DNA of 64,000 nt, from assembly GCA_003214855.1 (NCBI GenBank), contig QCLC01000004.1:32809-96808 (forward strand). The letters are read 5' to 3'. The notes under the pieces are model-generated. The model had not been told where the DNA came from and ran no database searches. It worked only from the letters and a program-made list of their open reading frames with translations. The position numbers and the translations under genes were made by a program. Positions 45,905 to 57,134 of this stretch are shown here, in pieces (the stretch's first letter is position 1; every line of letters begins with the position of its first letter). This DNA is from Prochlorococcus sp. AG-412-I05 (GTDB taxonomy: Bacteria > Cyanobacteriota > Cyanobacteriia > PCC-6307 > Cyanobiaceae).

Positions 45905-47095
45905 TCATTCTGGCAATAATCTGATCACTGTGACCGGTCCATCAGTCATCGCCTTCAAAAGCAACTGACGCAACAACGAGAGGCGAGCCAGAAGAAGCAT
46001 CAGCGGCAGTCGAACCATCAGCAACAGGATGCTTTGACTGGAGAAAAAGCGCACGATCAGATCAGTAAATACACCAACCAGCAAGAGATCAACAATGCGC
46101 TTACGGGCATAGAGCCGTGGCAACTTCTCAACAGGCAACTTGCCCTCATCGACAGTCTTCACAAGGTTCATCAACGTGCTGACGTCCCGCCAACAAAGAT
46201 TCAACCCTTGTCCTCCGACAGGATGACAGCGATGCCCCGATTCCCCCACAAGGACGCCACGACCACGCTGCAAGCGAAGGGCAAAGGCGAGTTGGAGAGG
46301 GAATGCTGAAGGACGATCCAAGAGCACATCTGGCTGAAGGCCTTCTGGCAACACCGCCGCCAGATGATCAAGAAAGCAAGAAGTAGAAAGACCAGCGCGT
46401 TCTTGGCAACGTCTCAAAGGAGCACTCCAAACCATCTGGTAGACCTCACCTCCCATGGGCAAGACAGCTAGAGGACCTTCAGCACGAAAAATCTCATATG
46501 CCATCAAGGGATCAGCTCCCCGAATTAGCACCTTGGCTGTTAAACACCCGTTTTGATAAGGATGATTCCAAGTATTGATACCCCATGCCTCCCGGGTAAG
46601 AGATCTCGGACCATCAGCCGCAACAACCAAATCGTGCCCATCGAGATGATGGTCATCAAACTTCCCCAAATTTAAAAGCACCTTTGGAGATGTCTGAAGA
46701 CGATCAATCAGCAATTCCATTAATGGTCGATGGTCAAGAATCCAGCCGACGGCACCGTGAAGCTGATTTTGGCTTGAAAGATCATCAACCTCAAAATAGG
46801 TATGACGATTCAGCTCCTGATCATCTAGCCGCAATCTTGTAAATGGAGCGAGATGAGGAATCAGTGAGGCCCATAGATCAAGTGATTGAAGCAATCGCCT
46901 TGATGAATGCGTAAGGGCATAGGCTCTACTTCGTGCTGGCAACTCTTCAACTGTTAAGGGGTCACAGAGAGTGACGCTGTGACCTAGCCGAGCAAGAGCA
47001 AGCGCCAAAAGCGACCCAGTGGGACCAGCGCCAAGGATCTTCACTCGAATGTCAACTGGCAAAGACCCTTTTGCTGCAGAGTGGAACCGGTTCAA
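45905..47095 (-). CDS. UbiH/Coq6-type FAD-dependent monooxygenase
   Basis: A 396-residue aromatic-ring hydroxylase-fold protein. It has an N-terminal dinucleotide site ILGAGPTGSLLALALARLGH, a DG motif (HDLVVAADGPRSLTREAW) and a second FAD site GVLVGESGHRCHPVGGQGLN. The C-terminal stretch is hydrophobic (SILLLMVRLPLMLLLARLSL), consistent with membrane association. In cyanobacteria a UbiH-like enzyme could act in plastoquinone-related hydroxylation, but the substrate is not proven. The start is TTG; no ATG precedes the FAD site. Confidence 0.82.
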   Translation of the reverse strand: MNRFHSAAKGSLPVDIRVKILGAGPTGSLLALALARLGHSVTLCDPLTVEELPARSRAYALTHSSRRLLQSLDLWASLIPHLAPFTRLRLDDQELNRHTYFEVDDLSSQNQLHGAVGWILDHRPLMELLIDRLQTSPKVLLNLGKFDDHHLDGHDLVVAADGPRSLTREAWGINTWNHPYQNGCLTAKVLIRGADPLMAYEIFRAEGPLAVLPMGGEVYQMVWSAPLRRCQERAGLSTSCFLDHLAAVLPEGLQPDVLLDRPSAFPLQLAFALRLQRGRGVLVGESGHRCHPVGGQGLNLCWRDVSTLMNLVKTVDEGKLPVEKLPRLYARKRIVDLLLVGVFTDLIVRFFSSQSILLLMVRLPLMLLLARLSLLRQLLLKAMTDGPVTVIRLLPE

Positions 47096-47474
47096 GTGGT
47101 CAACCAGAAAATGAGAAACAGATCACTAGTGATTTTGCTGCAGGTTCGCCAATAGCTGTGAATTGATCAATCATGTTCTAAAGCTCCTCAAAGCAGTTTC
47201 CCAACCATCTCTGCAAAAAGTGAACGGCAATGCCATATCCCTTTGCATGGCGAAGCATCCACTGAGATGTTAACTGGCTGGCATCCCCTTGGTATTTCAG
47301 TAGCAAGTCCTAAAAGTGTTCAATCTTAAAAGTATTGATTGATCAACCATCCTCTTGTTGAGAACCTCACAGAGGAATCGAGTAATCGTATAACTCAAAC
47401 CAACGGTGCCATTGGCAGCCCTAAGACTCTTCAAGCTAGTGGCAAGAAAAATCTCTTAGCTCGATTCAGCTGGT
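47096..47474. other. intergenic stretch with a doubtful ORF
   Basis: 379 bp. A + strand TTG-led frame (47339-47596) reads polar coding-like residues (NLTEESSNRITQTNGAIG), but it runs 122 nt into the antisense of the next gene. No RNA was recognised. Confidence 0.3.
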
Positions 47475-48122
47475 CTAGCGAGCAAAACGCAACTGACACA
47501 GCTCCTCAAATGCAGGCCTTAGTAAAAAGGGATACTCCCCGACCCACAACCGCTGCCCTGGCAACCATGCATCAGTCAGTGCAGCTATACGGCTGAAATC
47601 CTTACGATCGCTCAGCACCAGGCAACGAATGAGAGATCCAGCTCGGATGGACTGATGCTTCTTGGACATCGGAAAGCTCATTTGACCCAAATATCCATCT
47701 TCATCCTCTAACTCAAGAACAATCCAAGTACGTCTGTTCTCAACAAGCTCCAATTCTCCGAGCTTGTTCGCTTGCTCATGACGTTCCAGCACTCGTTCAC
47801 GGGTGAACACATTGGCCACCTCACCTTGGAAGATGGCCGCCGCCGGATAACGACGAAGTCCTGCATTGCGCTGACCCGCTTCAACTATTGGGCCCCAAAG
47901 CACATAAAGCAGAAGAACCACTCCAATAACAAGCCAGACAGCACCCCATCGGCTCGCCAGCTGACTCTGACTAATCAATAGTGTGATCACACCCCCAATG
48001 GCTGCGATCATCACCCTCTGCAGAATCTTGCGAGGGTTGCCAAGGGCCGCTGCGAATTGATTACTGGTGGCCACTGCAGGGATAAGCCTCTGAAGCTCTC
48101 CTGGACGCAAAGGGACCAACAT
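47475..48122 (-). CDS. conserved membrane protein, unknown
   Basis: About 215 residues. Two adjacent membrane helices (QRVMIAAIGGVITLLISQ and WGAVWLVIGVVLLLYVLWG) are followed by a soluble domain with conserved-looking segments (RRYPAAAIFQGEVANVF, RRTWIVLELEDEDGYLGQM, DRKDFSRIAALTDAWLPGQ). The two-helix hairpin plus soluble domain recalls CCB2/CCB4-type heme-assembly proteins, but I cannot assign it. It is 17 bp downstream of dapB and probably cotranscribed. Confidence 0.75.
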   Translation of the reverse strand: MLVPLRPGELQRLIPAVATSNQFAAALGNPRKILQRVMIAAIGGVITLLISQSQLASRWGAVWLVIGVVLLLYVLWGPIVEAGQRNAGLRRYPAAAIFQGEVANVFTRERVLERHEQANKLGELELVENRRTWIVLELEDEDGYLGQMSFPMSKKHQSIRAGSLIRCLVLSDRKDFSRIAALTDAWLPGQRLWVGEYPFLLRPAFEELCQLRFAR

Positions 48123-48139
48123 CGACACGCAAATGAATT

Positions 48140-48991
48140 TCAGATGAGGCGTTCAAGGCCATAAACCAGACCTTGAAGCTGTCGCACCTTACGAACGGTT
48201 AGCAACACACCTGGCATGTAGGCCGAACGATCAATGGTGTCGTGTCGGAGTGTATAGCTCTCTCCAGGAGCTCCGAACATCACTTCCTGATGGGCAACCA
48301 ATCCAGGAAGACGAAGCGAATGGAGTCTTAAGCCACTAGCTCGTAAGCCACCACGGGAACCAGTCAGCGATTCATGCTCATCAACTTCAGGCGAATTAAA
48401 AGTTTTGCCGAGCTCCTCCATCATCTCTGCAGTTTTTATACATGTGCCACTCGGGGCATCAGCCTTACGGTTGTGATGCAGCTCTGTCAGTTCTGCATTG
48501 TCATAAAAGCGTGCAGCCGCTGCTGCTGCCTGCTGTAGTAGGACCATGCCAACTGAGAAATTTGGAATCACAGCGCCTCCCATCGATGCTTTTGCTGCAA
48601 ATTCACTGAGATCAACCAACTGCTGATGTGAGAGTCCTGTGGTGCCAATCACTGGATGCACGCCATAAGCAAATGCAGCTCTGGTGTGCTCGTAAACCAC
48701 TGAAGGATGTGTGAAATCAACAAGCACAGCCCCCCCTCCAGGGCCATTGCGCTGCACTGACTGGCTAGCCAAACAAAGACAGGCCTCAAAGTCGGAGGTC
48801 AAAGCAACATCAAGGCCCCCGATTCCCAGCTCCTCGCCTATATCCAAACCGTCTTTACCTGGCGTTGTGTCCACAGCACCAACCAACGCACAATCAGCGG
48901 CTTCATGGACAGTTCTGATGACCTCAGCCCCCATGCGGCCTAGTGCACCTGCGACCACGACAGGGATCAACTCATTAGAAACTGACGTCAT
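48140..48991 (-). CDS. dapB: 4-hydroxy-tetrahydrodipicolinate reductase
   Basis: A lysine/diaminopimelate pathway enzyme. The N-terminal nucleotide site is VVVAGALGRMGAEVIRTV, followed by VLVDFTHPSVVYEHTRAAF and GTTGLSHQQL. The catalytic His/Lys loop is LTELHHNRKADAPSGTC, and RHDTIDRSAYMPGVL is near the end. At 283 aa it is normal. Start ATG. Confidence 0.95.
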   Translation of the reverse strand: MTSVSNELIPVVVAGALGRMGAEVIRTVHEAADCALVGAVDTTPGKDGLDIGEELGIGGLDVALTSDFEACLCLASQSVQRNGPGGGAVLVDFTHPSVVYEHTRAAFAYGVHPVIGTTGLSHQQLVDLSEFAAKASMGGAVIPNFSVGMVLLQQAAAAAARFYDNAELTELHHNRKADAPSGTCIKTAEMMEELGKTFNSPEVDEHESLTGSRGGLRASGLRLHSLRLPGLVAHQEVMFGAPGESYTLRHDTIDRSAYMPGVLLTVRKVRQLQGLVYGLERLI

Positions 48992-49106
48992 GGAAGGGCG
49001 ATGTTTGAATCCAGCCTATTGGTGGTTACGTGTAACACCCAGCCAGCGAACTTCACTCTGAGCCCCAGACAACCTAGGCTTGCTCAAATTACTTTGCAGT
49101 ACGCCA

Positions 49107-52100
49107 ATGTTCACGCAGGTTCGCTCAGCCGATCGCCGAGTTGCTCCTGCTGAGAACCACAGCCATCAAGCTGTCATGAAAGCGGTGTATTTGGTACTCG
49201 AACCTCAGTATCAAAGTGCGCTTTCCCAGGCCGCAAACAGCCTCAATGCAAAAAATGGAGCCATTGGCGTTGAACTGAGTGGTTACCTCATCGAAGAACT
49301 GCGCGATCCAAGCAACTTTGCCGACTTCCAAGCCGATGTAGCCGAAGCCGATGTTTTTATCGCCTCGCTGATTTTCATTGAAGACCTAGCTCAGAAAGTG
49401 GTGGACGCTGTCACACCCCATCGCGAGCGGCTCAAAGCCATTGTTGTTTTTCCTTCCATGCCGGAGGTGATGCGACTCAACAAGCTTGGCACTTTCACCA
49501 TGGCCCAGCTGGGACAGAGCGATAGTGTTATCGCCAACTTCATGAAAAAGCGAAAGGAATCAAGCGGAGCTGGATTCCAAGACGCAATGCTCAAATTATT
49601 AAATACACTCCCCAACGTTCTTAAATATCTGCCGGTTGATAAAGCACAAGATGCAAGAAGCTTCGTACTCAGCTTTCAATACTGGCTAGGAGGTACGCCA
49701 GACAACTTGCGCAACTTCCTATTAATGCTGGCGGATAAGTATGTCTTTCCAGCAACAGAAGGAGAAGATCGTCCAAAACTAGACATCGTGGAGCCAGAGA
49801 TCTTCCCGGACCTGGGCATCTGGCATCCGATGGCCCCTTCAATGTTTGAAGATCTTAAGGAATACCTCAACTGGACAGCAAGCCGCACGGATCTCTCAGA
49901 AGAAGCCCGCAAAGGCCCAATGATCGGTCTTGTCCTGCAGCGAAGCCACATCGTCACTGGTGACGATGCCCACTATGTCGCAGTCATTCAAGAGCTTGAG
50001 TACAGGGGAGCACGTGTCCTCCCGATTTTCTGCGGCGGGCTTGATTTCTCTAAGCCTGTCAATGCCTTCTTCTTCGACCCAATCAACCCTGATCAACCGC
50101 TTGTTGATGGAGTGGTTTCCCTCACTGGATTTGCACTTGTGGGTGGCCCTGCCAGACAAGATCATCCCAAGGCTATCGAATCTCTCAAGCGCCTTAGCCG
50201 CCCTTATATGGTTGCGCTCCCACTTGTTTTCCAAACAACTCAGGAATGGGAAGTGAGTGATTTAGGCCTGCATCCAGTTCAGGTTGCACTACAAATCGCC
50301 ATCCCAGAACTAGACGGAGCCATCGAGCCAATCGTGCTCTCTGGTAGGGATGATGCCACCGGCAAAGCCCACACACTTCAAGACCGGGTTGATGCGATTG
50401 CTGAACGAGCAATCCGTTGGTCATCTCTACGAATCAAGTCAAGAGCTGAGAAAAAATTAGCAATTACTATTTTTAGTTTCCCTCCAGATAAAGGCAATGT
50501 TGGCAGTGCTGCCTACCTCGATGTTTTTGGTTCCATCCATCGTGTTTTGGAGGAAATGAAGGCTCAGGGCTACGACATCCAAAACCTCCCCAAAGACTCC
50601 AAAGCACTGATGGAGGCGGTAATCAATGACCCTGAGGCACTAGAAGGAGCACCAGAACTGGCCATTGCACACCGTATGAGTGTGGCTGAGTACGAACGCC
50701 TAACACCTTATTCAGAGCGCCTTGAAGAAAACTGGGGCAAGCCGCCAGGAGAACTCAATAGTGATGGTCAGAACCTACTGATCTATGGCCGTCACTTCGG
50801 CAACATCTTTGTAGGCGTTCAACCCACCTTCGGCTACGAAGGAGACCCAATGCGCTTGCTCTACTCAAGAAGCGCCAGTCCGCATCACGGCTTTGCTGCT
50901 TACTACACCTATCTCGAAAAAATCTGGAAAGCTGATGCTGTGCTCCATTTTGGCACCCACGGCTCGCTCGAATTCATGCCTGGAAAGCAGATGGGCATGA
51001 GTGAAACTTGCTATCCAGATTCATTGATCGGAGGGCTGCCAAATCTTTATTACTACGCAGCAAACAATCCTTCCGAAGCAACGATTGCAAAAAGGCGTGG
51101 TTATGCCTCCACAATCAGCTACCTCACTCCTCCAGCAGAAAATGCAGGCCTCTATAAAGGCCTCAAGGAGCTGGGAGAACTGGTGGGGTCCTACCAGCAA
51201 CTGCGTGAAGGCGGTCGTGGTGTTCAAATCGTCAATACCATCGTTGAAACCGCACGCCAATGCAATCTTGATCGCGACGTAGACCTACCAGAACAAGACG
51301 CAGCAGAGCTAGATCTCGACCAACGGGATGCCGTTGTAGGCGCGGTGTATAGCCAATTGATGGAAATCGAGAGTCGCCTTCTGCCATGTGGACTTCACAC
51401 GATCGGCAAACCACCCACGGCAGAAGAAGCGATAGCAACTCTGGTAAGCATTGCCGCCCTTGAACGTGAAGACGATGGTCTTCGTTCGCTTCCTGGGCTC
51501 TTAGCTGAAGCGATAGATCGCAAAATAGAAGATATCTACAAAGGAAATGATGATGGCATTCTTGCTGATGTAGAGCTCAATCGCACTATCACTGAGGCAT
51601 CTCGTATCGCAGTTAGAGCGATGGTGCAGTCTCTCACGGGACGAGACGGACGCGTGAATATGAACGCTAATTCCAACTGGTATTTGGATTGGTTTTTTAA
51701 GCTACTTCAGCGTTTTGGTGTAACACGCCCCAATGCATGGTTGCAAGCCTGTAGAAAAGCTGGATTCGGCAACATTGATTCCATTGAGCTTGACAAACTG
51801 TTTGCTTATTTGCGCGGTTGCCTTGAAAAGATATGCGCAGACATGGAAATGCAGAGCCTCCTGCGTGCCCTCGATGGAGAATATGTGCTTCCTGGTCCAG
51901 GTGGAGACCCAATTAGAAATCCAGGGGTTCTGCCAAGTGGCAAAAACATTCATGCTCTCGATCCACAGGCCATTCCTACCAGAGCTGCCGTTGCTGCAGC
52001 AAAAGGAGTCGTCGATAAATTAATTGAACGTCAACGCCAAGAACAAGGCGATTGGCCAGAAACAATTGCCTGTGTTCTTTGGGGTACAGATAACATCAAA

Positions 52101-53150
52101 ACCTACGGTGAGTCACTTGCACAAATTCTCTGGTTTATTGGTGTCAATCCAGTACCAGACTCTGTAGGTCGTGTTAACAAGTTAAAACTCATTCCCCTTG
52201 AAGAGCTTGGTCGACCAAGGATTGATGTGGTTGTGAACTGTTCAGGAGTATTTCGTGATCTGTTTATCAACCAAATGGCATTAATCGATCAAGGCGTCAA
52301 GATGGCAGCTGAGGCCGATGAACCACTGGATCAAAACTTCGTACGCAAACACTCCCTTGAACAAGCAAAGGAACAAGGCACAAGCCTTAGGGATGCCGCT
52401 TGCCGTGTATTTTCTAATTCAAGTGGAAGTTATAGCTCAAACGTAAATCTTGCTGTAGAGAACTCAACATGGGAGGAAGAGAATGAACTGCAAGAGATGT
52501 ATCTTTCACGCAAGACATTTGCCTTTAATGCTGACAACCCAGGAGAGATGAACCAAAACAGAGAAGTGTTTGAATCTGTTATGAAAACAGCAGATGTGAC
52601 TTTCCAAAACCTTGATTCTGCTGAAATTTCGCTTACTGATGTCAGCCACTACTTCGACTCAGACCCCACAAATTTAATCAAGGGTCTTAGAGATGATGGC
52701 AAAGCTCCAGCGAGTTACATCGCAGATACAACAACAGCAAATGCGCAGGTCCGCTCACTGAGCGAAACGATTCGATTGGATTCCCGTACAAAGCTACTCA
52801 ATCCAAAATGGTATGAAGGCATGGTCAACTCAGGCTATGAAGGCGTTCGCGAAGTCGCCAAGCGCCTGAACTTTACCCTCGGCTGGAGCGCAACTAGCGG
52901 ACAGGTAGATAACTTTGTCTACGAAGAATCAAACGAAACCTTCATCAATGATCCAGAGATGCGTAAGCGTCTCATGGAACTTAATCCGCATAGTTTCCGT
53001 CGTATTGTTGGCACCTTATTAGAAGTTAATGGCAGAGGTTACTGGGAAACATCTGATGAGAACATTCAACAATTGCAAGAGCTTTACCAGGAAATAGAAG
53101 ATCGAATTGAAGGAGTAACAACTCCAGACAACCAATCGTCTGGCGAATGA
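49107..53150 (+). CDS. chlH: magnesium chelatase subunit H
   Basis: The large porphyrin-binding subunit of Mg-chelatase, which inserts Mg2+ into protoporphyrin IX with ChlI and ChlD at the start of the chlorophyll branch. 1347 residues, family size. The N-terminal domain of the CobN/BchH family ([33 protein letters not shown]) is followed by the cobaltochelatase core: [20 protein letters not shown], then [19 protein letters not shown] with the conserved H-F-G-T-H-G-x-x-E, and later [23 protein letters not shown] 49107 is preferred over the TTG at 49080. Confidence 0.97.
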   Translation: MFTQVRSADRRVAPAENHSHQAVMKAVYLVLEPQYQSALSQAANSLNAKNGAIGVELSGYLIEELRDPSNFADFQADVAEADVFIASLIFIEDLAQKVVDAVTPHRERLKAIVVFPSMPEVMRLNKLGTFTMAQLGQSDSVIANFMKKRKESSGAGFQDAMLKLLNTLPNVLKYLPVDKAQDARSFVLSFQYWLGGTPDNLRNFLLMLADKYVFPATEGEDRPKLDIVEPEIFPDLGIWHPMAPSMFEDLKEYLNWTASRTDLSEEARKGPMIGLVLQRSHIVTGDDAHYVAVIQELEYRGARVLPIFCGGLDFSKPVNAFFFDPINPDQPLVDGVVSLTGFALVGGPARQDHPKAIESLKRLSRPYMVALPLVFQTTQEWEVSDLGLHPVQVALQIAIPELDGAIEPIVLSGRDDATGKAHTLQDRVDAIAERAIRWSSLRIKSRAEKKLAITIFSFPPDKGNVGSAAYLDVFGSIHRVLEEMKAQGYDIQNLPKDSKALMEAVINDPEALEGAPELAIAHRMSVAEYERLTPYSERLEENWGKPPGELNSDGQNLLIYGRHFGNIFVGVQPTFGYEGDPMRLLYSRSASPHHGFAAYYTYLEKIWKADAVLHFGTHGSLEFMPGKQMGMSETCYPDSLIGGLPNLYYYAANNPSEATIAKRRGYASTISYLTPPAENAGLYKGLKELGELVGSYQQLREGGRGVQIVNTIVETARQCNLDRDVDLPEQDAAELDLDQRDAVVGAVYSQLMEIESRLLPCGLHTIGKPPTAEEAIATLVSIAALEREDDGLRSLPGLLAEAIDRKIEDIYKGNDDGILADVELNRTITEASRIAVRAMVQSLTGRDGRVNMNANSNWYLDWFFKLLQRFGVTRPNAWLQACRKAGFGNIDSIELDKLFAYLRGCLEKICADMEMQSLLRALDGEYVLPGPGGDPIRNPGVLPSGKNIHALDPQAIPTRAAVAAAKGVVDKLIERQRQEQGDWPETIACVLWGTDNIKTYGESLAQILWFIGVNPVPDSVGRVNKLKLIPLEELGRPRIDVVVNCSGVFRDLFINQMALIDQGVKMAAEADEPLDQNFVRKHSLEQAKEQGTSLRDAACRVFSNSSGSYSSNVNLAVENSTWEEENELQEMYLSRKTFAFNADNPGEMNQNREVFESVMKTADVTFQNLDSAEISLTDVSHYFDSDPTNLIKGLRDDGKAPASYIADTTTANAQVRSLSETIRLDSRTKLLNPKWYEGMVNSGYEGVREVAKRLNFTLGWSATSGQVDNFVYEESNETFINDPEMRKRLMELNPHSFRRIVGTLLEVNGRGYWETSDENIQQLQELYQEIEDRIEGVTTPDNQSSGE

Positions 53151-53173
53151 TTAAAAACTAACTCAAACCCTAA

Positions 53174-54025
53174 TTACCAGAGTCTGCTCGCCATTTGAAG
53201 GGTCTGATGGATTGGGCCCACATCATGCACTCTCACCATTGCCGCCTTCGCCTGCACACAACGGCAGGCCACGGCGGCAGTACCCCATAGACGAGCCTCT
53301 GGGTCCGGTTGGTGCAAAACATCTCCGATGAAGCGTTTCCTTGAGGGCCCAACCAAAACAGGGAAGCCTTCAGAGCAAATCCTCTCTAGATGCTTCAACA
53401 ACATCAGATTTTGTTCAGTGGTTTTAGCAAATCCCAAGCCTGGGTCCCAAATCAACTGATCAGATCGAATACCAGCAGCCAAAGCCTGATCCGTTCGACG
53501 AAGTAGGCCAAGGCGAACCTCTTCAATCACATCGCTATAAGTGGCGAGTTGATCCATGGATTGACTGTTGCCACGGCTATGCATCAACACATAAGGACAT
53601 CCTGCTTCGGCAACAACCCGCAGCAACTCTGGATCACGCCTGCCGCCGCTGACATCATTGATCCAATCTGCACCTGCTTGCAGAGCCGCCTGCGCCACCT
53701 CCACCAGGAATGTATCCACAGAGATCAACGCCTGCGGGTGAGCTGCACGTATTGCATGAAGAGCAGGCATCATTCTGTTCAACTCCTCTTGCCAGCCAAC
53801 CTCCTCAGCCTTCGGCCTCGTGCTCTGGGCACCAAGATCAAGAACATCAGCCCCTTGCTTTAAAAGAAGAGTTGCCTGTGCGAGGGCACTAGCAGGCTCT
53901 AGATAATTTCCACCATCGCTAAATGAATCGGGCGTGATATTAATCACCCCCATCACGTTCGTTCGCTGTCCCCATCCCTGAGGCCAAAGAGATTTAACTG
54001 GTTTGATAATTGGCAATGCGCGCAA
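53174..54025 (-). CDS. folP: dihydropteroate synthase
   Basis: It joins p-aminobenzoate to the pterin in folate synthesis. Motif 1 is [18 protein letters not shown] (residues ~22-39), motif 2 [11 protein letters not shown], then INDVSGG, and the C-terminal [11 protein letters not shown] and VRVHDV. 283 aa. Its 5' end overlaps the tpiA 3' end by 32 nt on the same strand, indicating cotranscription. Confidence 0.95.
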   Translation of the reverse strand: MRALPIIKPVKSLWPQGWGQRTNVMGVINITPDSFSDGGNYLEPASALAQATLLLKQGADVLDLGAQSTRPKAEEVGWQEELNRMMPALHAIRAAHPQALISVDTFLVEVAQAALQAGADWINDVSGGRRDPELLRVVAEAGCPYVLMHSRGNSQSMDQLATYSDVIEEVRLGLLRRTDQALAAGIRSDQLIWDPGLGFAKTTEQNLMLLKHLERICSEGFPVLVGPSRKRFIGDVLHQPDPEARLWGTAAVACRCVQAKAAMVRVHDVGPIHQTLQMASRLW

Positions 54026-54725
54026 AACTCTCTGGGTCTAGGGAGGCACCACCCACCAACACTCCGTCGATATCACTCATCGCCATCAGCTCATCAATAT
54101 TTCCTGGTTTGACCGAACCGCCGTACTGAATGATTAGTTCTGAAGCACCGACCCAACCACGAATGAGGCCACAGATACGATTCGCCTCCGATGCTGCGCA
54201 CGTCTTGCCCGTGCCAATCGCCCAGATGGGCTCATAAGCAACCACAAGTTTGTCGGGATCGGTGTCTTCCAGTCCCTGTTCCACCTGTCGTCGAATCACA
54301 CGCTCAGCCTCTCCTCGTTCACGCTGCTCATCACTTTCACCCACGCAGACAATCGGGATCAGACCATGCGCTTGGGCTGAACGAGCACGACGGTTGATCT
54401 GTTCATCGCTCTCACTGAAGTATTTGCGTGGTTCACTATGGCCAACAATCGCGTATCGCACTTGATGCTCCAGCAGCATCGTTGGCGAAACCTCTGCGGT
54501 ATAAGCACCATCATCCTCCCAATGCACATTCTGGCTTGACAGTTCCAGACGAGTGCCGCCAACGGACTCTGCCATTGAGGAGATGGCGGTGAATGGTGGG
54601 GCAATCACTACATGACGGTCATTGGGAGTGGCTTCGATTAATGGCAGGAACATGGCCGTGTACTCCCGTGCCTGAGCACAGGTCATGTGCATCTTCCAGT
54701 TGCCAGCGATCACGGGTTTACGCAC
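53994..54725 (-). CDS. tpiA: triose-phosphate isomerase
   Basis: It interconverts DHAP and GAP in glycolysis and the Calvin cycle. N-terminal AGNWKMHMT (Asn, Lys), catalytic His in [13 protein letters not shown], catalytic Glu in [15 protein letters not shown], and phosphate loop [12 protein letters not shown] with VLVGGASL. 243 aa, complete. In one transcript with folP (32-nt overlap) and perhaps with the S4 protein gene 33 bp upstream. Confidence 0.97.
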   Translation of the reverse strand: MRKPVIAGNWKMHMTCAQAREYTAMFLPLIEATPNDRHVVIAPPFTAISSMAESVGGTRLELSSQNVHWEDDGAYTAEVSPTMLLEHQVRYAIVGHSEPRKYFSESDEQINRRARSAQAHGLIPIVCVGESDEQRERGEAERVIRRQVEQGLEDTDPDKLVVAYEPIWAIGTGKTCAASEANRICGLIRGWVGASELIIQYGGSVKPGNIDELMAMSDIDGVLVGGASLDPESFARIANYQTS

Positions 54726-54758
54726 GCTCGGGTCCTCTGAAGTTCCGCAGGGGCTAAC

Positions 54759-54956
54759 TTACGGCCCTGTCGAAGCATTGCCGACAAAGACCGCCTCATC
54801 TGTGCCCAATCGAACCCGGTTGCCTGAACTCAAATGGCGGCCACGCCTTGTTTCAACAGAGCCATTGACAAACACCTGCCCTGACTGGATCAGCTGTTTC
54901 GCCTCGCCTCCAGTGGCCACCCAGCCCTGCCATTTAAGAAATTGATCCAACTTCAT
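54759..54956 (-). CDS. S4-domain RNA-binding protein
   Basis: 65 residues, almost entirely one S4 domain: MKLDQFLKWQGWVATGGEA, then LIQSGQVFVNGSVETRRGRH. It resembles YbcJ/RlbA-type stand-alone S4 proteins that bind structured RNA, possibly the ribosome. ATG 54956 starts the domain; the frame opens eight codons earlier at 54980. Same strand as tpiA; 37 bp separate it from the divergent exporter gene. Confidence 0.83.
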   Translation of the reverse strand: MKLDQFLKWQGWVATGGEAKQLIQSGQVFVNGSVETRRGRHLSSGNRVRLGTDEAVFVGNASTGP

Positions 54957-54993
54957 TGAATAAGCAGAGCGTTCACGCAACTAGTGTGACTCG

Positions 54994-56772
54994 ATGTTTT
55001 CCTCCTCCGAAGCCGGCTTCCGCAGACTGCTTCCCCTCTTACGCCCTCATCTGCGCAGGCTGATCTGGGGAGGTGTCTGCATGCTGATTTACGTAGGTTG
55101 CTGGCCGCTACTGGCATGGCTTGCTGGGCAGCTGATTCCAGCGATCGGGGCAGGCAAGCTGGCCCAGGTCGTCCAAGTGATTGCCATAGCACTCACTGTT
55201 TTTCTGGTTCAAAAACTGGCTCAATTCGGACAGGACACCATGCTTGCCGGGCCAGCATTGCGAGTGAGCCAAGACCTGCGTCGTAATTTGTTTGCACAGC
55301 TGCAACAAGTCCAACTAGGGGCCCTCGAGAAACTGTCGTCAGGAGATCTGACCTATCGGCTCACTGAGGATGCCGATCGGGTGGGAGAAGTGATTTACAA
55401 GACCATTCAAGACACCACACCAAGTGCTCTGCAATTGGTGGCGGTATTTGGCTATATGGTTTTTCTTGACTGGCAACTATCCCTAGCCACCCTGCTGCTA
55501 GCGCCAATGGTGGCGATCTTGGTGAGTCAGTTTGGTGCCAGAGTCATGAGAGCTGCCGAACGCAGCCAGCGTCAGGTGAGCGATCTTGCAGGGCTACTTG
55601 GTGAAGCAATCCAAGGGTTGCCTTTGGTGAGAGCCTTTGCTGCAGAACCCTGGCTGCAGAAGCGCTTTGATGCCGAAGTTGATCTTCATCGTCAAGCGCG
55701 ATACCAAACCCTGCGTCTGCTCGCTCTACAACATCCTGTCGTGGGCTTCATCGAAGCCGCTGGCATCCTCACAGTCTTGGCGATTGGTGCGGCTCGGATT
55801 CAAACCGGCGGAATGGATGGGCAAAGTTTCAGCAGCTATGTGGCTGCCTTGCTGATGCTAATCGATCCGATTAGCCACCTCACCACGAATTTCAATGAAT
55901 TCCAGCAAGGTCAGGCCTCACTACGACGCCTGCGAGAAATTGAACGCGAACCACAGGAACCTCCTGACATTGACCAGGCTGAACCACTGGGTCGCTTAAA
56001 AGGTGATCTAGTGCTTCGTCACGTCAGTTTTGCCTATGTCAATGAGCAACAAGTGCTACACGATCTGTCTCTAGAAGTGAAGGCTGGCCAGATCGTTGCA
56101 CTCGTGGGTCCATCTGGTGCTGGGAAGAGCACTCTGTTTTCATTACTTTTACGCTTCAACACGGCCCAACAGGGGAAGATTCTTCTAGATGGCCATGAGC
56201 TCGGCCAGGTCAAAGCCCATGAGCTGAGACGTCAGGTGGCCTTGGTGCCGCAACGAACAACAGTCTTTTCTGGCAGCGTCGAGGAAGCCATTCTTTTCGG
56301 TCGAAATGAGAGCCAAGAGAAGGTCAAAGAAGCGGCAAGCCTTGCCAACGCTCACGATTTCATCATGTCTTTACCGGAAGGATATTCCACTCAATTGGAA
56401 GAACGAGGAACAAATCTTTCTGGTGGCCAACTTCAACGCATTGCCATTGCCAGAGCCGTGCTCGGCAATCCAGCCGTGCTGCTGTTAGATGAAGCCACTA
56501 GTGCACTAGACGCAGAAGCGGAAGCAGCGATACAAGTTGGACTACGTCGTGCCATGCAAGGACGAACCGTTCTAGTGATTGCCCATCGTCTGGCAACTGT
56601 TCAGGAAGCCGATCAGATTGTTGTCTTAGAACAAGGGCGTATCAGTGATCGTGGCAGCCATGACGAACTAATGTCCCGTACGGGTCGCTATAGAGAGCTC
56701 TGCGAACGACAGTTCATTCGAGATTTGCAGAGTGTCTCAAAAGTAGACAAAGGTATGGAACGCATCCCATAG
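54994..56772 (+). CDS. ABC exporter, MsbA-like (fused membrane and ATPase domains)
   Basis: 592 residues: six membrane helices in the first ~320, then an ATP-binding domain. Walker A LVGPSGAGKSTLFSLL (about 375), signature TNLSGGQLQRIAIARA (about 477), Walker B AVLLLDEATSALD, H-loop IAHRLATV. The half-transporter would dimerise. Lipid A/lipid or peptide export is usual for the family; the cargo is not known here. Start ATG, divergent from the S4 gene. Confidence 0.92.
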   Translation: MFSSSEAGFRRLLPLLRPHLRRLIWGGVCMLIYVGCWPLLAWLAGQLIPAIGAGKLAQVVQVIAIALTVFLVQKLAQFGQDTMLAGPALRVSQDLRRNLFAQLQQVQLGALEKLSSGDLTYRLTEDADRVGEVIYKTIQDTTPSALQLVAVFGYMVFLDWQLSLATLLLAPMVAILVSQFGARVMRAAERSQRQVSDLAGLLGEAIQGLPLVRAFAAEPWLQKRFDAEVDLHRQARYQTLRLLALQHPVVGFIEAAGILTVLAIGAARIQTGGMDGQSFSSYVAALLMLIDPISHLTTNFNEFQQGQASLRRLREIEREPQEPPDIDQAEPLGRLKGDLVLRHVSFAYVNEQQVLHDLSLEVKAGQIVALVGPSGAGKSTLFSLLLRFNTAQQGKILLDGHELGQVKAHELRRQVALVPQRTTVFSGSVEEAILFGRNESQEKVKEAASLANAHDFIMSLPEGYSTQLEERGTNLSGGQLQRIAIARAVLGNPAVLLLDEATSALDAEAEAAIQVGLRRAMQGRTVLVIAHRLATVQEADQIVVLEQGRISDRGSHDELMSRTGRYRELCERQFIRDLQSVSKVDKGMERIP

Positions 56773-56897
56773 GATCAAGATCCAATCTTTGGTTCAATGC
56801 TAAAGGTAATGCTCTGTTTCCTCTAACAATGGCTCCCAAATGGCCCTTAGGTAGGTCCAAAAGTACAAATGACACTCAAGAACAGAACTCAAACACG

Positions 56898-57134
56898 ATG
56901 ACTGACTCTTCAGCCAATAAATCTGACCCAGTGCTCACCTTCGAAGGCAAGCGCTACGACCTGAATGCACTACCAGATGAACTGAAGGAACTGATCCGTG
57001 GGATGCAAGTTGCTGATGCCCAACTACGCATGCATGAAGACACCCTGAAAGTGCTGGCAGTAGGACGTCAGACTCTGGCAATGCAATTGAATGAAAAACT
57101 CAAAAATGTCACCCCTCTTCCAGACGCGGCTTGA
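56898..57134 (+). CDS. DUF6447 family protein
   Basis: 78 residues from ATG 56898 (the frame opens at 56829, but residues before this lack family-like content). The conserved core is LTFEGKRYDLNALPDELKEL, then IRGMQVADAQLRMHEDTLKV and VGRQTLAMQLNEKL. It is helical with no membrane segment. It matches, from memory, a small family common in cyanobacteria and phages; the role is unknown. It follows the exporter gene on the same strand. Confidence 0.7.
   Translation: MTDSSANKSDPVLTFEGKRYDLNALPDELKELIRGMQVADAQLRMHEDTLKVLAVGRQTLAMQLNEKLKNVTPLPDAA

Noticed and set aside
47339..47596. 85-residue + strand ORF between the FAD monooxygenase and membrane-protein genes
   Set aside because: TTG start and 122 nt antisense to a conserved-looking CDS; coding-like residues are suggestive but not enough.
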